Below, piece after piece: positions 50,889 through 60,470 of a DNA stretch of 64,000 nucleotides; positions within the stretch are counted from its first letter, which is position 1; every line of letters starts with the position of its first letter. This DNA is from CAWBNS01 sp964445105 (lineage in GTDB: Bacteria; Chlamydiota; Chlamydiia; Chlamydiales; JAJFMA01): NCBI GenBank assembly GCA_964445105.1, contig CAYUJS010000005.1:1-64000 (forward strand), read 5' to 3'. The notes under the pieces were generated by a model that was not told the origin of the DNA, did not search any database, and saw nothing but the letters and a program-made list of their open reading frames with translations. Made by a program: the position numbers and the translations under genes.

Positions 50889-51434
50889 ATGTCGACGCAA
50901 ATTCTCTACAGCAGTGTTCGGCCCAGTTTGAAGCAATCAAAGCTACATCTTGGGTTAATTTTGGGGCTGCTTGGAGTGGGACTTTTTCTTTACATGGGCA
51001 TCTCCTTGGCCCCCGGTGAGCTGCAGTTTTGGGGTATTCCAGGGTTTTTCGTTTCCGGAGTGCTCGTTACGCTGGGGCTGAAGCCTTATCGAAGGCTAAT
51101 GACGCTTGAAGGCTGTCCGCATCATCTTAGACTCGGCCCTGGGCATAGAATCGAGTTTGCGTACGCGAGTAGGCCATTCCTGGCCCTGGCTGCAAAAGAC
51201 ATCGCTGAGCTTAGCTACCGAGACGCGGCCGATAGCTATGGAATTGTGGTGCGAGTGCGTGACCTAAAGGCCGTTCAGAAGTTGAGTATTGAACTAGATC
51301 TGGAAGCCTATGTGGCAGTGACGCAGCGGCGATACGGGGGCGATCTATTTTTTCCCTTTTTTTCGCAACGCAGTTTTGACCTGCTTGTAAATCATTTTAA
51401 AGCCCAGACTGTAAAATATCGTGCATCTTTATGA
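50889..51434 (+). CDS. Two-helix membrane protein with cytoplasmic domain, unknown function
   Basis: A 181-residue protein. Two hydrophobic helices (LGLILGLLGVGLFLYMGISL and FWGIPGFFVSGVLVTLGL, about residues 21-65) are followed by a 115-residue soluble domain with PH/DUF-like alternation (HRIEFAYASRPFLALAAKDI). I prefer ATG at 50889 over the upstream GC-rich extension to 50814. Its last 38 bases overlap the convergent kdsD gene. No family recognised. Confidence 0.6.
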   Translation: MSTQILYSSVRPSLKQSKLHLGLILGLLGVGLFLYMGISLAPGELQFWGIPGFFVSGVLVTLGLKPYRRLMTLEGCPHHLRLGPGHRIEFAYASRPFLALAAKDIAELSYRDAADSYGIVVRVRDLKAVQKLSIELDLEAYVAVTQRRYGGDLFFPFFSQRSFDLLVNHFKAQTVKYRASL

Positions 51435-52356
51435 GCCCCAGCAGGCGTTGCTGGTCATCGACGACTGGCATGGCGGTGATGGCTTGATTTTGATGAGCCT
51501 CCATGGCTTTCATGGCCTCCCAAGCCAGCAGGCCGCCCTGTATCGCACGCGGCGCTTTCGTCATCAGTTCTCCGATAGATTTATGTAAAGCATCAGCGCC
51601 GTGCGTATGGAGGGCGCGGCGCAGGTCGCCGTCGGTAAAAATACCGCACAGAATGTTCTGCTCGTCGACAATGATGACACAGCCGCAGGCTTTACTGGAG
51701 AGCTCTCCAAGAATGTCGCTGACTTTATCTTGAGCCATGCATTTTGGTACGTGCGCGCCATGAATCATTAGGTCGTTTACCTTCAAAGAAATACGCTTGC
51801 CTATGCGCCCGGCTGGGTGGTTCAAAGCGTACTCGTTTAATGAAAATTTTTTAGACCGCATGATAGCGATAGTTAGCACATCTCCGAAAATCATCTGGAT
51901 CGTGGCTGAAGTAGTGGGGGCCAAGTCAAAAGGACATAGCTCTTTAACCAAGGGCAGGCAAATAGTGAGCTGGCAGGCGTGCTCTAGCCGACTATTCGGC
52001 GAAGAGACGATAGCAACGGGTACCGCGCCTTTATTGCGGATAAAAGGGACCAGGCTAAGGAGCTCTTCGCTTTCGCCGCTCTTACTCAAAAATAGAAACA
52101 GGTCTTTGTTGGCAACCATGCCAAGATCACCGTGCAGAGCGTTGATGGGAGAGATATACAGCGCTTTGGTTCCTGTCGAAACCATAGTAACCGCAATTTT
52201 TTTGGCCACGATTCCGCTTTTGCCAATACCTGTCAAAAAGATTGTGCCCTCGCACTTGAGCAAGAGTTGCAGAAGCTTTTCGGCTTCTGCAAGATCGATA
52301 TGGTCAAAAAAATGTTCGATGTACCTTCGATTGAGTTCGAAGAGCTCTTTGAGCAT
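51397..52356 (-). CDS. kdsD: Arabinose-5-phosphate isomerase (KdsD/KpsF)
   Basis: Converts ribulose-5-phosphate to arabinose-5-phosphate, the first step to Kdo for lipopolysaccharide. The 319 residues consist of a SIS sugar isomerase domain (FLTGIGKSGIVAKKIAVTMV; HGDLGMV; SKSGESEELLSL; APTTSATIQMIFGD) followed by two CBS repeats from about residue 200 (VNDLMIHGAHVP; MTKAPRAIQGGLL). KpsF in Chlamydia has the same layout. No other Kdo gene is nearby. Confidence 0.93.
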   Translation of the reverse strand: MLKELFELNRRYIEHFFDHIDLAEAEKLLQLLLKCEGTIFLTGIGKSGIVAKKIAVTMVSTGTKALYISPINALHGDLGMVANKDLFLFLSKSGESEELLSLVPFIRNKGAVPVAIVSSPNSRLEHACQLTICLPLVKELCPFDLAPTTSATIQMIFGDVLTIAIMRSKKFSLNEYALNHPAGRIGKRISLKVNDLMIHGAHVPKCMAQDKVSDILGELSSKACGCVIIVDEQNILCGIFTDGDLRRALHTHGADALHKSIGELMTKAPRAIQGGLLAWEAMKAMEAHQNQAITAMPVVDDQQRLLGLIKMHDILQSGL

Positions 52357-52472
52357 AATGGGTTACTCCAGGTAGCCAGAAGGGACGATTGTAGACGGTG
52401 CGGCCGATCTTGTCAAAAATGACATACAAGAGCAGGATCTGAAGGATGCAACGCAGACAACGGAGACGCAAT

Positions 52473-53909
52473 ATGGGTAAGAAGGCAGCCATAGCGGTAG
52501 CTTACGGGGATGGAATCGGCCCTGAAATTATGGCAGCTACGCTGCAAGTGCTGCAAGCTGCAGGAGCTCAGCTGGAAATTCATCCGGTAGAGATAGGCGA
52601 AAAGGTCTACCTTGAGGGCAACCGGGCTGGCATTCGCCCAGAGACTTGGGACGTTTTGCGGCATGCCGAAGCGTTTCTTAAAAGCCCCATCACCACTCCT
52701 CAAGGTGGGGGCTATAAAAGCATCAATGTGACTATCCGCACGCTGATGGGTCTTTATGCGAACGTGCGCCCCTGTGTGTCTTATCACCCCTTTGTGGGCA
52801 CCAAGCATCCGGTAATGGATGTGGTGATTGTGCGTGAAAACGAGGAGGATCTGTATACAGGCATTGAATACCGTCAGACCCAAGATTCTGTCCAGGCACT
52901 AAAGATCATGACCCGTTCTGGCTGTGAACGCATTGTGCGCTACGCTTTTCACTACGCCGTTGCGAACAAACGCAAGAAATTAACCTGTTTCACGAAGGAT
53001 AATATCCTGAAATTCTCTGACGGCCTCTTCCACCAGGTGTTTGAAGAAATAGCTCAAGAATTCCCCCAAATAGAAAACGAACATTGGATCGTTGACATCG
53101 GTGCCGCAAAAATGGCAGACACCCCACAAGCTTTTGATGTGATCGTGCTGCCAAACTTATATGGCGATATCTTGTCGGATGTCGCCGCCCAAATTGCAGG
53201 CTCGGTTGGCTTGGCAGGCTCGGCCAATATAGGGGTGCATGGAGCTATGTTTGAAGCCATTCACGGTTCTGCTCCGCGACGCGCGGGGCAAAACCTTGCC
53301 AATCCCAGCGGATTGCTGCTCGCCGGCGTGATGATGATGGTGCACATCAACCAGCCTGAAGTAGCCACACAGGTACACAACGCGTGGCTAAAGACCTTAG
53401 AAGATGGTATTCATACCTACGATATTTTCAAAGAGGGGATCAGTAAGCAAAAAGTTGGCACCAAAGAGTTTGCCGACGCAGTGAGCCAGCGGATTGGCCA
53501 GCAGCCCTCTAGCCTTAAGGCAGTTACCTACACCGCAGATCAAAGTCAAAGAGCTCCCCAAACAAAAGCCACAACCTTTGTCGCGCAACGTAAGGAGCTT
53601 GTCGGCGTGGACATCTTTATCGAGGCCCAATCTTCGGTAGAAGAATTACGCATAAAGATGGCCAGCCACAACGATCAGCTGGTTCTGGTCTTGATTACTA
53701 ATCGTGGAGCAAGGGTCTGGCCCGACACCATTGCCGAAACCACTCTATGCGACCAGTGGCGCTGCCGCTATCAAAGACCGGACGGTAAAACCGTTTCCTT
53801 GCAAGAAGTAGTGGGGCTGCTGCAAAAATTGTCACAGGATAACGTAGAGTTCATCCAGACAGAAAACTTGTATACGTTCGACGGGAGCCCCGGCTTTTCG
53901 CATGCGTAG
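52473..53909 (+). CDS. icd: Isocitrate dehydrogenase, long form
   Basis: Oxidises isocitrate to 2-oxoglutarate in the TCA cycle. ATG at 52473 has GGAG eight bases upstream; the frame also runs up to 52446. The dehydrogenase domain (about residues 1-340) shows AYGDGIGPEIM, SINVTIRTLMGLYANVRP, VRENEEDLYTGIEY, VLPNLYGDILSDVAAQIAGS and HGSAPRRAGQNLANPSGLL. A C-terminal extension of about 135 residues follows, as in the Thermus and Rickettsia type of about 480-500 residues. Cofactor (NADP or NAD) is not certain. Chlamydia trachomatis lacks this enzyme, so a fuller TCA cycle is implied here. Confidence 0.92.
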   Translation: MGKKAAIAVAYGDGIGPEIMAATLQVLQAAGAQLEIHPVEIGEKVYLEGNRAGIRPETWDVLRHAEAFLKSPITTPQGGGYKSINVTIRTLMGLYANVRPCVSYHPFVGTKHPVMDVVIVRENEEDLYTGIEYRQTQDSVQALKIMTRSGCERIVRYAFHYAVANKRKKLTCFTKDNILKFSDGLFHQVFEEIAQEFPQIENEHWIVDIGAAKMADTPQAFDVIVLPNLYGDILSDVAAQIAGSVGLAGSANIGVHGAMFEAIHGSAPRRAGQNLANPSGLLLAGVMMMVHINQPEVATQVHNAWLKTLEDGIHTYDIFKEGISKQKVGTKEFADAVSQRIGQQPSSLKAVTYTADQSQRAPQTKATTFVAQRKELVGVDIFIEAQSSVEELRIKMASHNDQLVLVLITNRGARVWPDTIAETTLCDQWRCRYQRPDGKTVSLQEVVGLLQKLSQDNVEFIQTENLYTFDGSPGFSHA

Positions 53910-54065
53910 CCAAGGCCCCTGATAGCCAAGGCTAGCGCGGTATGATGTTTTAGTGGCTTGTCCGTCCTTTTGCAGAGCCGTTCCTTGCTGGTCCAGAACG
54001 CGCGGCTCTGCCAGATTGCTTGCACCAAGTATGCCTCTTTAGGCATACTTTCAGCGAAAGTTGTC

Positions 54066-54228
54066 ATGGAAAGCCAAAACATGAAGCGATTTTTATGGAT
54101 CGGCCGTAGCCGCGAAGACCTCAAGGAGCTTTCAGACAAAGTGGCTTAATCTAGCTCAAACTGGAGATAGACGTAAGGATGCAAAGACTTTTCGAGAAAT
54201 GGGAAACGCCAGAATTATAGAGCTTTGA
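54066..54228 (+). pseudogene. Remnant of a HigB/RelE-like (DUF891) toxin gene
   Basis: ATG at 54066 (or 54081) gives MKRFLWIGRSREDLKELSDK and then a stop. A different frame resumes with LNLAQTGDRRKDAKTFREMG and NARIIEL before stopping at 54226-54228. Both pieces, in order, resemble phage-derived Gp49-like toxins (xxxWVGxSxxDLKxLPxxV...LxLAQxGxxxxDAKPxKGMG). About ten residues are lost at the join and the C-terminal half is gone. The antitoxin remnant follows at once, as in intact modules. Confidence 0.6.
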
Positions 54229-54578
54229 GAGGCAGGAGGAAAGCTCCGGTAACGTTTTTGCCGACTTAGGCTTTGAAAACCCTGAGGAGGCCTTGGCCAA
54301 GGCAGAGTTGGCCCGGCAGATAACCAAAACCATCAAACAGCGCAAAATGACCCAAAAGAAGGCCGCTGAAATTTTGGGTATTGACCAGCCAAAGGTTTCC
54401 GCGCTAAATCTGCGGAAGACTGCGTAGTTTCTCGCTAGAACGCCTTTTTCGCTTTCTTAGCGAATTAGGCCAAGACGTGAGTGTTGTAGTTCAACCGGCT
54501 AAATCACATTCAGGGCTTGGCCATACTTCGATTGGAGATTCTCCTTCTGGTATCCCCATTGCTGCTTTGGGCAAGTAA
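54221..54578 (+). pseudogene. Remnant of an XRE (HTH_37) antitoxin gene
   Basis: Starting after an in-frame TAG (54218-54220) and lacking a start codon, the frame reads SSGNVFADLGFENPEEALAK, AELARQITKTIKQRKMTQKK and AAEILGIDQPKVSALN, the helix-turn-helix of HigA-like HTH_37 antitoxins. A frameshift between 54405 and 54426 leads to SFSLERLFRFLSELGQDVSV and on to a TAA at 54576-54578. It pairs with the toxin remnant just upstream. The gene is dead at both the start and the frameshift. Confidence 0.75.
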
Positions 54579-54845
54579 GGCACTTCTACTGCTGAGATAG
54601 GGTTTGCTTTCTTGGCGCACTTTCTGCGTAGTTTAAGACGGTAGTTGTCGCAGCTTATTGAAGATTTGCCCTAGTCTTGTGTGTCCTTCTCCCGGTTTTG
54701 CATCCCGATGGCCGTTTTAAGAATGCAGTAGAAAGTCTCTGCTCTCCAAAGCCCTCGCGAGCTGGTACGTATTTGAGCGGTGGTTCTTTGATCTGCCGTC
54801 TGACGCAGGTAATACCAGTAAGGAGCGCTCGCTTGGCAGATGCTT

Positions 54846-57236
54846 TTAAGAAACCTTTGTCTTAGCCTTAGGTTTCGCTTTTGTTTTTGCCTTGGGCTTT
54901 GCCTTTGCTTTAGCTTTTGGCTCGGCTTGGCTTTCCTTGCCCTCTTTGGCTATTTTTGCGCCGACTTTGCTTTTGACAGAGGCTCCACGGCGAGGTTTTT
55001 TCACGTAAGGAGCTTTGGGGTGGTCTTGGTATTTTTCTTCTAAATCGGCTAGATCATTCACGATGACATCGCAGTCGGGGTAGTTTGAGCAAGAGTAAAA
55101 TGTTTTACCGAAGCGCGACTTGCGAGCATTGAGATGGCCTTCGCACCCGATGGCCGGGCAAGTTGGCATGTCTGCTGCGGGCAGGACGCCTGTTTCTCCC
55201 TTCTTTGGTATGTTAACAATGCCTTTGCATTCGGGGTAGCTCTTACAACCGAGGAATGCACCGTAACGGCCATGGCGTATTTTCATCACAGAGCTGCAGT
55301 TAGGGCAGAGCTGTTCAAAATCGAAGCCATCTGCGTACTCGTCTTTGTTGAAATGAAACTGCTCGATAGGCGCGGAGTAGCTACAGTCTGGATAGCGTGA
55401 GCAACCGTAAAAGTACTTGTTTTTGTACCAAATTTTCTGCAATTTGGAGCTGCAATCTGGACAATCTAAGTCAGTTTCTACGCGAGGGATAAAAGCCTCT
55501 TTCTGCGCAATTTCCAAGGTGGCTGAAAAAGGTACCCAAAACTCACCGAGCAGTGTACGCCAGTTCTTTCTATTTTCGGCAACTTCTTCTAGTTCGTCTT
55601 CCATGCGCGCTGTGAAGTCGATGCGCATGATTTGCGCAAAGTTTGCCTCTAAGAAGGCCGCCAGCACGCAACCGAGTTCGGTAGGTTTGAGTCGTTTGCT
55701 CTCCTTGACAGTGTAGTCGCGGCTTTGGATCTTGTTCATGATTGCCGCGTAGGTAGAGGGACGGCCTATGCCAGATTTTTCCAATTCTTTGACCAGAGAG
55801 GCTTCTGTATAGCGTGGAGGGGGTTTGGTGAAGGCTTGATCGTGGGTTACTTTCTCTAGATCGAGTAACTGATTTTCGACCAAGGGGGGCAGTAGTTTAT
55901 CCGACTCTGATTCAGCGTCGTCGAATTTTTCTTCGTAAATAGCCAAAAAGCCCGCAAATTTTAGCACAGATCCTGTTGCCCGTAGGGTCAATTTGCCCCC
56001 ATCAGCCGTAATGTCTGCGGAGACAGTATCGTAGACGGCGGGGTTCATCTGTGAGGCGAAGAAACGCTTCCAGATCAGCGTATAGAGATTAAATTGCTCT
56101 CTTGAGAGGTAATCTTGTATTTTTTCGGGGTGGTGATCGAGATTGGCCGGTCGTATCGCTTCGTGGGCATCCTGCGCGCTTTTCTTGGTGGCGTAGTTAC
56201 GCGGTTCGTCTGGGACGAACTCCGGGCCGAATTCGGCCTTGATCTGTGCACGAGCTTGGGTAATGACTTCAGGCGTGACGCGTACGGAGTCAGTACGCAT
56301 ATAAGTGATCAGGCCTTCAGAGCCTTCGCTGCCGAGATCCACCCCTTCATATAAGCTCTGCGCAATACTCATTGTTTTAGCGGCATTGTATCCGTGGTGA
56401 CGACTAGCCTCTTGCTGTAGCGTAGAGGTGATAAATGGAGGGACAGGAAAGCGGCGCTTCTCTTTTCTTTCGACCGGGCCTACTTGGTAGGGGCCTCGTT
56501 TCACTCTTTCTACGATATCTTCAGCAGTCTGTTTATCTGAAATGAGCGTGACTTCTTTGCCGGCAATGGGCTCTTTTTCCACACGTTTGCCATCAACGGC
56601 ATAAAGGTAGGATGAGAAAACAGTGTTATCTGTGCGGAAGAGAACGTGAATGTTCCAGTACTCTATCGATTTAAATGCTTCGATCTCTTTTTCGCGGTCT
56701 ACGACGAGCTTGAGTGCGACTGATTGCACGCGTCCAGCGGAGACGCCTTTTTGGGCACCACGCTGAATACGGCGGTTCAGGATAGGGGAGATTTTGTAGC
56801 CTACAATGCGGTCTAAGAGTCGGCGCGCTTGCTGGGCGTTGACCAGTGCTTCGTCGAGCTCGCGCGGGTTTGCTAGCGCCTTCAGTACAGCGTCTTTGGT
56901 CATCGCGTTTGAGGCCACGCGTTTAAACTTAGTGCCCTTGGGGAGGATTTGCGTGATATGCCAGGCGATCGCCTCTCCCTCGCGGTCAGGGTCTGAGAAC
57001 AGGTAAACCATCTCCGCGCCCTTGGCGGCCTGACGTAATTTTTCGATTACCCCTTTCTTATCAGCCATCGTTTCGTAGTGGGGCTCGAAATCGTGCTCGA
57101 GGTCGATGCCGAACTCTTTTTCTGGTAAATCGCGAATATGCCCTACGCTTGACTCAAGCAGGTAGTCCGAGCCCAAGAACTTCTTTAACGTTTTGGTTTT
57201 GGTAGGGGACTCGACAATGATTAATTTTTTTCCCAT
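54846..57236 (-). CDS. topA: DNA topoisomerase I
   Basis: Relaxes negative supercoils. The 796 residues contain the TOPRIM entry LIIVESPTKTKTLKKFLG with the DPDREGEAIAWH acidic motif. The active-site tyrosine lies in LITYMRTDSVRV. Three C4 zinc ribbons follow (CPDC...CSRYPDC; CPNC...CKSYPEC; CPAIGC...CSNYPDC). The last 30 residues are a lysine/alanine/proline tail (KAKAKAKPKAKTKAKPKAK) where Chlamydia TopA carries, as I recall, a SWIB domain; no SWIB is present here. ATG at 57236 follows the dprA stop by a few bases. The frame also runs to a TTG at 57245. Confidence 0.95.
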   Translation of the reverse strand: MGKKLIIVESPTKTKTLKKFLGSDYLLESSVGHIRDLPEKEFGIDLEHDFEPHYETMADKKGVIEKLRQAAKGAEMVYLFSDPDREGEAIAWHITQILPKGTKFKRVASNAMTKDAVLKALANPRELDEALVNAQQARRLLDRIVGYKISPILNRRIQRGAQKGVSAGRVQSVALKLVVDREKEIEAFKSIEYWNIHVLFRTDNTVFSSYLYAVDGKRVEKEPIAGKEVTLISDKQTAEDIVERVKRGPYQVGPVERKEKRRFPVPPFITSTLQQEASRHHGYNAAKTMSIAQSLYEGVDLGSEGSEGLITYMRTDSVRVTPEVITQARAQIKAEFGPEFVPDEPRNYATKKSAQDAHEAIRPANLDHHPEKIQDYLSREQFNLYTLIWKRFFASQMNPAVYDTVSADITADGGKLTLRATGSVLKFAGFLAIYEEKFDDAESESDKLLPPLVENQLLDLEKVTHDQAFTKPPPRYTEASLVKELEKSGIGRPSTYAAIMNKIQSRDYTVKESKRLKPTELGCVLAAFLEANFAQIMRIDFTARMEDELEEVAENRKNWRTLLGEFWVPFSATLEIAQKEAFIPRVETDLDCPDCSSKLQKIWYKNKYFYGCSRYPDCSYSAPIEQFHFNKDEYADGFDFEQLCPNCSSVMKIRHGRYGAFLGCKSYPECKGIVNIPKKGETGVLPAADMPTCPAIGCEGHLNARKSRFGKTFYSCSNYPDCDVIVNDLADLEEKYQDHPKAPYVKKPRRGASVKSKVGAKIAKEGKESQAEPKAKAKAKPKAKTKAKPKAKTKVS

Positions 57237-57241
57237 GTATG

Positions 57242-58336
57242 TCAACCTTTATAGATAACTTTTTTATAGATCTTGCCGGGGAACTCTTTAATCGCGCGCT
57301 TCAATATTAGGCTCATTAGCAGAACAGTTAATTTCGAGACAGGTAGTTTTGTCAAGGAAAGAAGTTCGTCGATCGCGAGCTCCTGCTCGGGTAGTTGGTC
57401 CAAAAGGGCGCGCTCTTCTGCTTCTAAAGGCATAGCGGTGGCTTCTATTGACTTAACAAATAATTCTCCAAAATGGCTGACAATATCCTCAGCCGATTCG
57501 ATAAGGTGGGCCTTATCGCTTTTCAGAAGTGCGTGATTGCCGCGAAAATGGGGGGTATCCGCGCGGCCAGGTAAAGCAAAGACGGGGCGTTTACCTTGAC
57601 TGAGTGCCTGCTCTGCTGTGATCAGCGCGCCACTTTGGCTGGGTGCTTCTACCACAACGATACCTAGTGAAAGGCCACTGACGATACGATTGCGTCGCGG
57701 AAACTGCTGGCGGCTGGGCGGTGTGAACATAGGGAACTCGCTAATAACCGCGCCTTGTTTTGCAATGTGCTGTGCCAGAAGCGTGTTTTCTTTCGGATAG
57801 ATATCGGAGAGGCCGGAGCCGATGACGGCAATGGTGCGCCCTTTGCTCTCTAGCGTCGCTTGGTGGGCTGCTGTGTCAATACCACGTGCCAGGCCGCTAA
57901 CGATGGTGAATCCCTGGCTTGCAAGGTCTCTAGAAAGCTGTTGGGCCATCTCCATGCCGTAGATGCTTGCATTGCGGGTGCCTATCAAAGCCAAGCAGCG
58001 TTCATCGCAGGGCTGAAGCGTGCCTTTCACGTAAAGAACCGCCGGCGCATCGGGCAACTGCGCCAGCCGGCTGGGATAGTTGGGGTCGGTGTATGCGAGA
58101 ATGCTTACGCCTTTGTCTGCAGCTTCGTCCAGATCCGCACGCCATTTGGACTGCTCTTTGCAAGTGGCCAGCCCTTGGATTACCTTTGGTGAAAATCCTG
58201 GCAGCTCAGCTAGGGCTGCAGGTGGCGCATAAAACGCTTCTAAGGCCGATCCAAAATAGCTGAGCAGTAGGCGGATTCGCATAGGCCCTACCTGCGCAGC
58301 GCTGTTTAGCGCCACCAATGCTTCAAGTTCATCCAT
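57242..58336 (-). CDS. dprA: DNA processing protein DprA
   Basis: Loads RecA on incoming single-stranded DNA during natural transformation. The 364 residues include a short N-terminal SAM/HhH-like part and the DprA Rossmann core: LALIGTRNASIYGMEMAQQL, IVSGLARGIDTAAHQ, VIGSGLSDIYPKEN, FPRRNRIVSGLS and VVEAPSQSGALITA. The C-terminal 60 residues form a winged-helix. It overlaps aroB by eight bases and is followed by topA, a common bacterial order. Chlamydiae are known to recombine, so a functional gene is expected. Confidence 0.95.
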   Translation of the reverse strand: MDELEALVALNSAAQVGPMRIRLLLSYFGSALEAFYAPPAALAELPGFSPKVIQGLATCKEQSKWRADLDEAADKGVSILAYTDPNYPSRLAQLPDAPAVLYVKGTLQPCDERCLALIGTRNASIYGMEMAQQLSRDLASQGFTIVSGLARGIDTAAHQATLESKGRTIAVIGSGLSDIYPKENTLLAQHIAKQGAVISEFPMFTPPSRQQFPRRNRIVSGLSLGIVVVEAPSQSGALITAEQALSQGKRPVFALPGRADTPHFRGNHALLKSDKAHLIESAEDIVSHFGELFVKSIEATAMPLEAEERALLDQLPEQELAIDELLSLTKLPVSKLTVLLMSLILKRAIKEFPGKIYKKVIYKG

Positions 58337-59360
58337 CGAGAAGCTGCTCTAATGCTAGATTTCGTAACAGTTCCGCTTGGCCCTCTTCCCTTAAAAGCAC
58401 AAATGCAAGCTCGCCTTGCTCGGTTTTTTTATCCCTCTGCATCCAAGGGATGAGATCGCGCATACTTATCCTGTCGGGCAGGGCAGTAGGCAGGCCTGCT
58501 TTTAGGCAAAGGGCTTGCAGGCGATCGGCTACTTTTTGTGGGGTAATCGCTAGCTTTACACCCAAACGCGCGGCTACGTTCATGCCGATGGCTACCGCCT
58601 CGCCGTGAAGTAGATGAGAGTCCATAGCTCTCTCTAGTGCGTGGCCGGTCGTGTGGCCAAAATTGAGAATAGCGCGCTGGCCCATATCCCAGGGGTCAAG
58701 GCTAACTATCCTTTGTTTGTTGTTGATGCAGCGCTGGATTAACTCCGCTAGGGAAGTTGAGCGCCGCTGCAATAGAGCGTCCATTTCTATTTCCAAGAAA
58801 ACCAGCAAGCCCGGATCGCAGACAAAGCCGTACTTAATCGCCTCGGCCAAACCCGCGCGCAATTCCCGGTCGGGTAGGGTTTGCAGACAGTCGATGTTTG
58901 CATACACAGCCTTCGGTAGATGAAAGGTGCCGATGGCGTTTTTTAGATCGCCAAAATTGATGCCATTTTTTCCACCAACCGCTGCATCGATCATTCCTAG
59001 CAGGGTGGTGGGGATCGTTAGAAGGTCTATCCCGCGCATGTAACAGCTGGCGGCAAAACCCGCTGCATCTGTCAGCGCGCCACCGCCCAGACTTACCATT
59101 ACCGAGCGCCTATCTAGACCTGCCGCTCGCATCGCAGCCCAGCAAGACTGTACGCAGGCGAGCTCTTTGGCCTCCTCGCCGCAGGGAAAAAGAAATTTTT
59201 GGTAAGACCAGCCAGCGTTTTCCAGCTCCTGCGCCACCGCAGCTCCGTAGCGCGTGTGTGCTGAATCGGTAGAAGCGATGATCCCCCGGCAGCCCACTGG
59301 CCAACGGCTCAAAAGTGTGCGCAGTTCGCGAAACCCCAAAGATACAATAACTTCTTCCAT
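58329..59360 (-). CDS. aroB: 3-dehydroquinate synthase
   Basis: Second step of the shikimate pathway, turning DAHP into 3-dehydroquinate with NAD and zinc. The 343 residues show FPCGEEAKELACVQSCWAAM, SLGGGALTDAAGFAASCYMR, IPTTLLGMIDAAVGGKNGIN, LAEAIKYGFVCDP and ILNFGHTTGHALERA with the zinc histidines. It heads the aroB-dprA-topA run. No other aro gene is in the window. Confidence 0.95.
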   Translation of the reverse strand: MEEVIVSLGFRELRTLLSRWPVGCRGIIASTDSAHTRYGAAVAQELENAGWSYQKFLFPCGEEAKELACVQSCWAAMRAAGLDRRSVMVSLGGGALTDAAGFAASCYMRGIDLLTIPTTLLGMIDAAVGGKNGINFGDLKNAIGTFHLPKAVYANIDCLQTLPDRELRAGLAEAIKYGFVCDPGLLVFLEIEMDALLQRRSTSLAELIQRCINNKQRIVSLDPWDMGQRAILNFGHTTGHALERAMDSHLLHGEAVAIGMNVAARLGVKLAITPQKVADRLQALCLKAGLPTALPDRISMRDLIPWMQRDKKTEQGELAFVLLREEGQAELLRNLALEQLLDG

Positions 59361-59545
59361 GACACTGCGAAATAAATGATAAACTGTTGGAAGATCTTAC
59401 AGAGCAGTGCCTTACCCCACAAGAAAAATAACTAAGTCACTAAAAAACAATGGGAAAGGTGTCTTTTGAACGGGTATTAAGGATCTTTTGCAAATTAATC
59501 CTAAATCATTCAACATAGTAACTTTTCGGAAGAGACAGGTTGAGT

Positions 59546-60286
59546 ATGGTACAGAAACAGAAGACAGAATCCCAAGAAATCGAACTGATTCCGGGCTCCC
59601 CGCTCATTTTTCAACTAGTCGACTGGTTTCATGAGCATGGGCGATTTGTGGCCTACGCTATTGTAGCTCTGCTCGTGGTTTTGCTGTCTGCGCTAGTCTG
59701 GGCCGGTCAACGTCAAGGCACTTCGGAGAAGTCATATATCGGAGCTCAAGTTTCTTATGAAAAATTTTTTAAAATAGCTGCTGATCAGATCGATCCTGCT
59801 AAAGAACAGCCGTTTTTGGCCTTGCAGGAGGCCATGGAAGAGCACCCAGACTTAAGCGCTCGTTACGAGGGGCCTGTAGCGCAGGTATTTCTGCGCGTTG
59901 CGGCCATGGAGCCCGCCCTGATCTACGGCGGTAAAGCGTTGACCAGGCTTTCGAACGAGAACTTTCCCTTCTTCGAGGACTTTTCCAAGACCTCCTTGCT
60001 GATCGTGCAAGAAGAAGAGCAGGAGGCTTTAAAACGCGCGCTGTTCTTACAAAAGAAGATGTTAGAGGCCGGCGGTAAAGATGCTATTACAATGCTGAAC
60101 CAGCTGCGCATTGCCATGCTTTATGGTCGAATGGGTAACAAAGTTGAAGAAAGCAATGCTTGGAGGCAGTGGGAGCGGCTGGTTATTACTAACCCACAAG
60201 CAGCACAGCAGATAGCCGATGGTTTTAAAACGGGCAAGGTTTCTCTAGCTGATTATATTGCTGCTAGAAAAAAAGATTTAAGTTAA
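59546..60286 (+). CDS. Membrane-anchored helical protein (YfgM-like layout)
   Basis: A 246-residue protein with one transmembrane helix near the N-terminus (FVAYAIVALLVVLLSALVWA, about residues 33-52) and a mostly helical C-terminal domain of about 190 residues that may be TPR-like (LRIAMLYGRMGNKVEESNAW). ATG at 59546 is preferred to the TTG six bases earlier because AGACAGG is better spaced. The build recalls YfgM/BamD-type periplasmic helical proteins, but no clear family motif is visible. It is divergent from aroB. Confidence 0.62.
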   Translation: MVQKQKTESQEIELIPGSPLIFQLVDWFHEHGRFVAYAIVALLVVLLSALVWAGQRQGTSEKSYIGAQVSYEKFFKIAADQIDPAKEQPFLALQEAMEEHPDLSARYEGPVAQVFLRVAAMEPALIYGGKALTRLSNENFPFFEDFSKTSLLIVQEEEQEALKRALFLQKKMLEAGGKDAITMLNQLRIAMLYGRMGNKVEESNAWRQWERLVITNPQAAQQIADGFKTGKVSLADYIAARKKDLS

Positions 60287-60308
60287 ATAATAAAGCAACC
60301 CGAAAATA

Positions 60309-60446
60309 GTGGGACAACGGAGCAATGAGGGAGGTGACACCAGTCGTTATGACGCTCGAAACCACGGCCTTTGGGATTTTGAAAAAGTTGAATTAGATAT
60401 TGGACTTGTGCGCAACTTAGCGGACGAGATTGGAAAAATTTTATAG
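60309..60446 (+). CDS. Doubtful 45-codon ORF
   Basis: GTG at 60309 opens a 45-residue frame (DTSRYDARNHGLWDFEKVEL, then IGLVRNLADEIGKIL). The second half is helical and charged. There is no ribosome site of note. With the next ORF it may be the remains of one larger gene. Confidence 0.25.
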   Translation: MGQRSNEGGDTSRYDARNHGLWDFEKVELDIGLVRNLADEIGKIL

Positions 60447-60470
60447 AGAGAGCTTGAAGGCGCATCTTAA

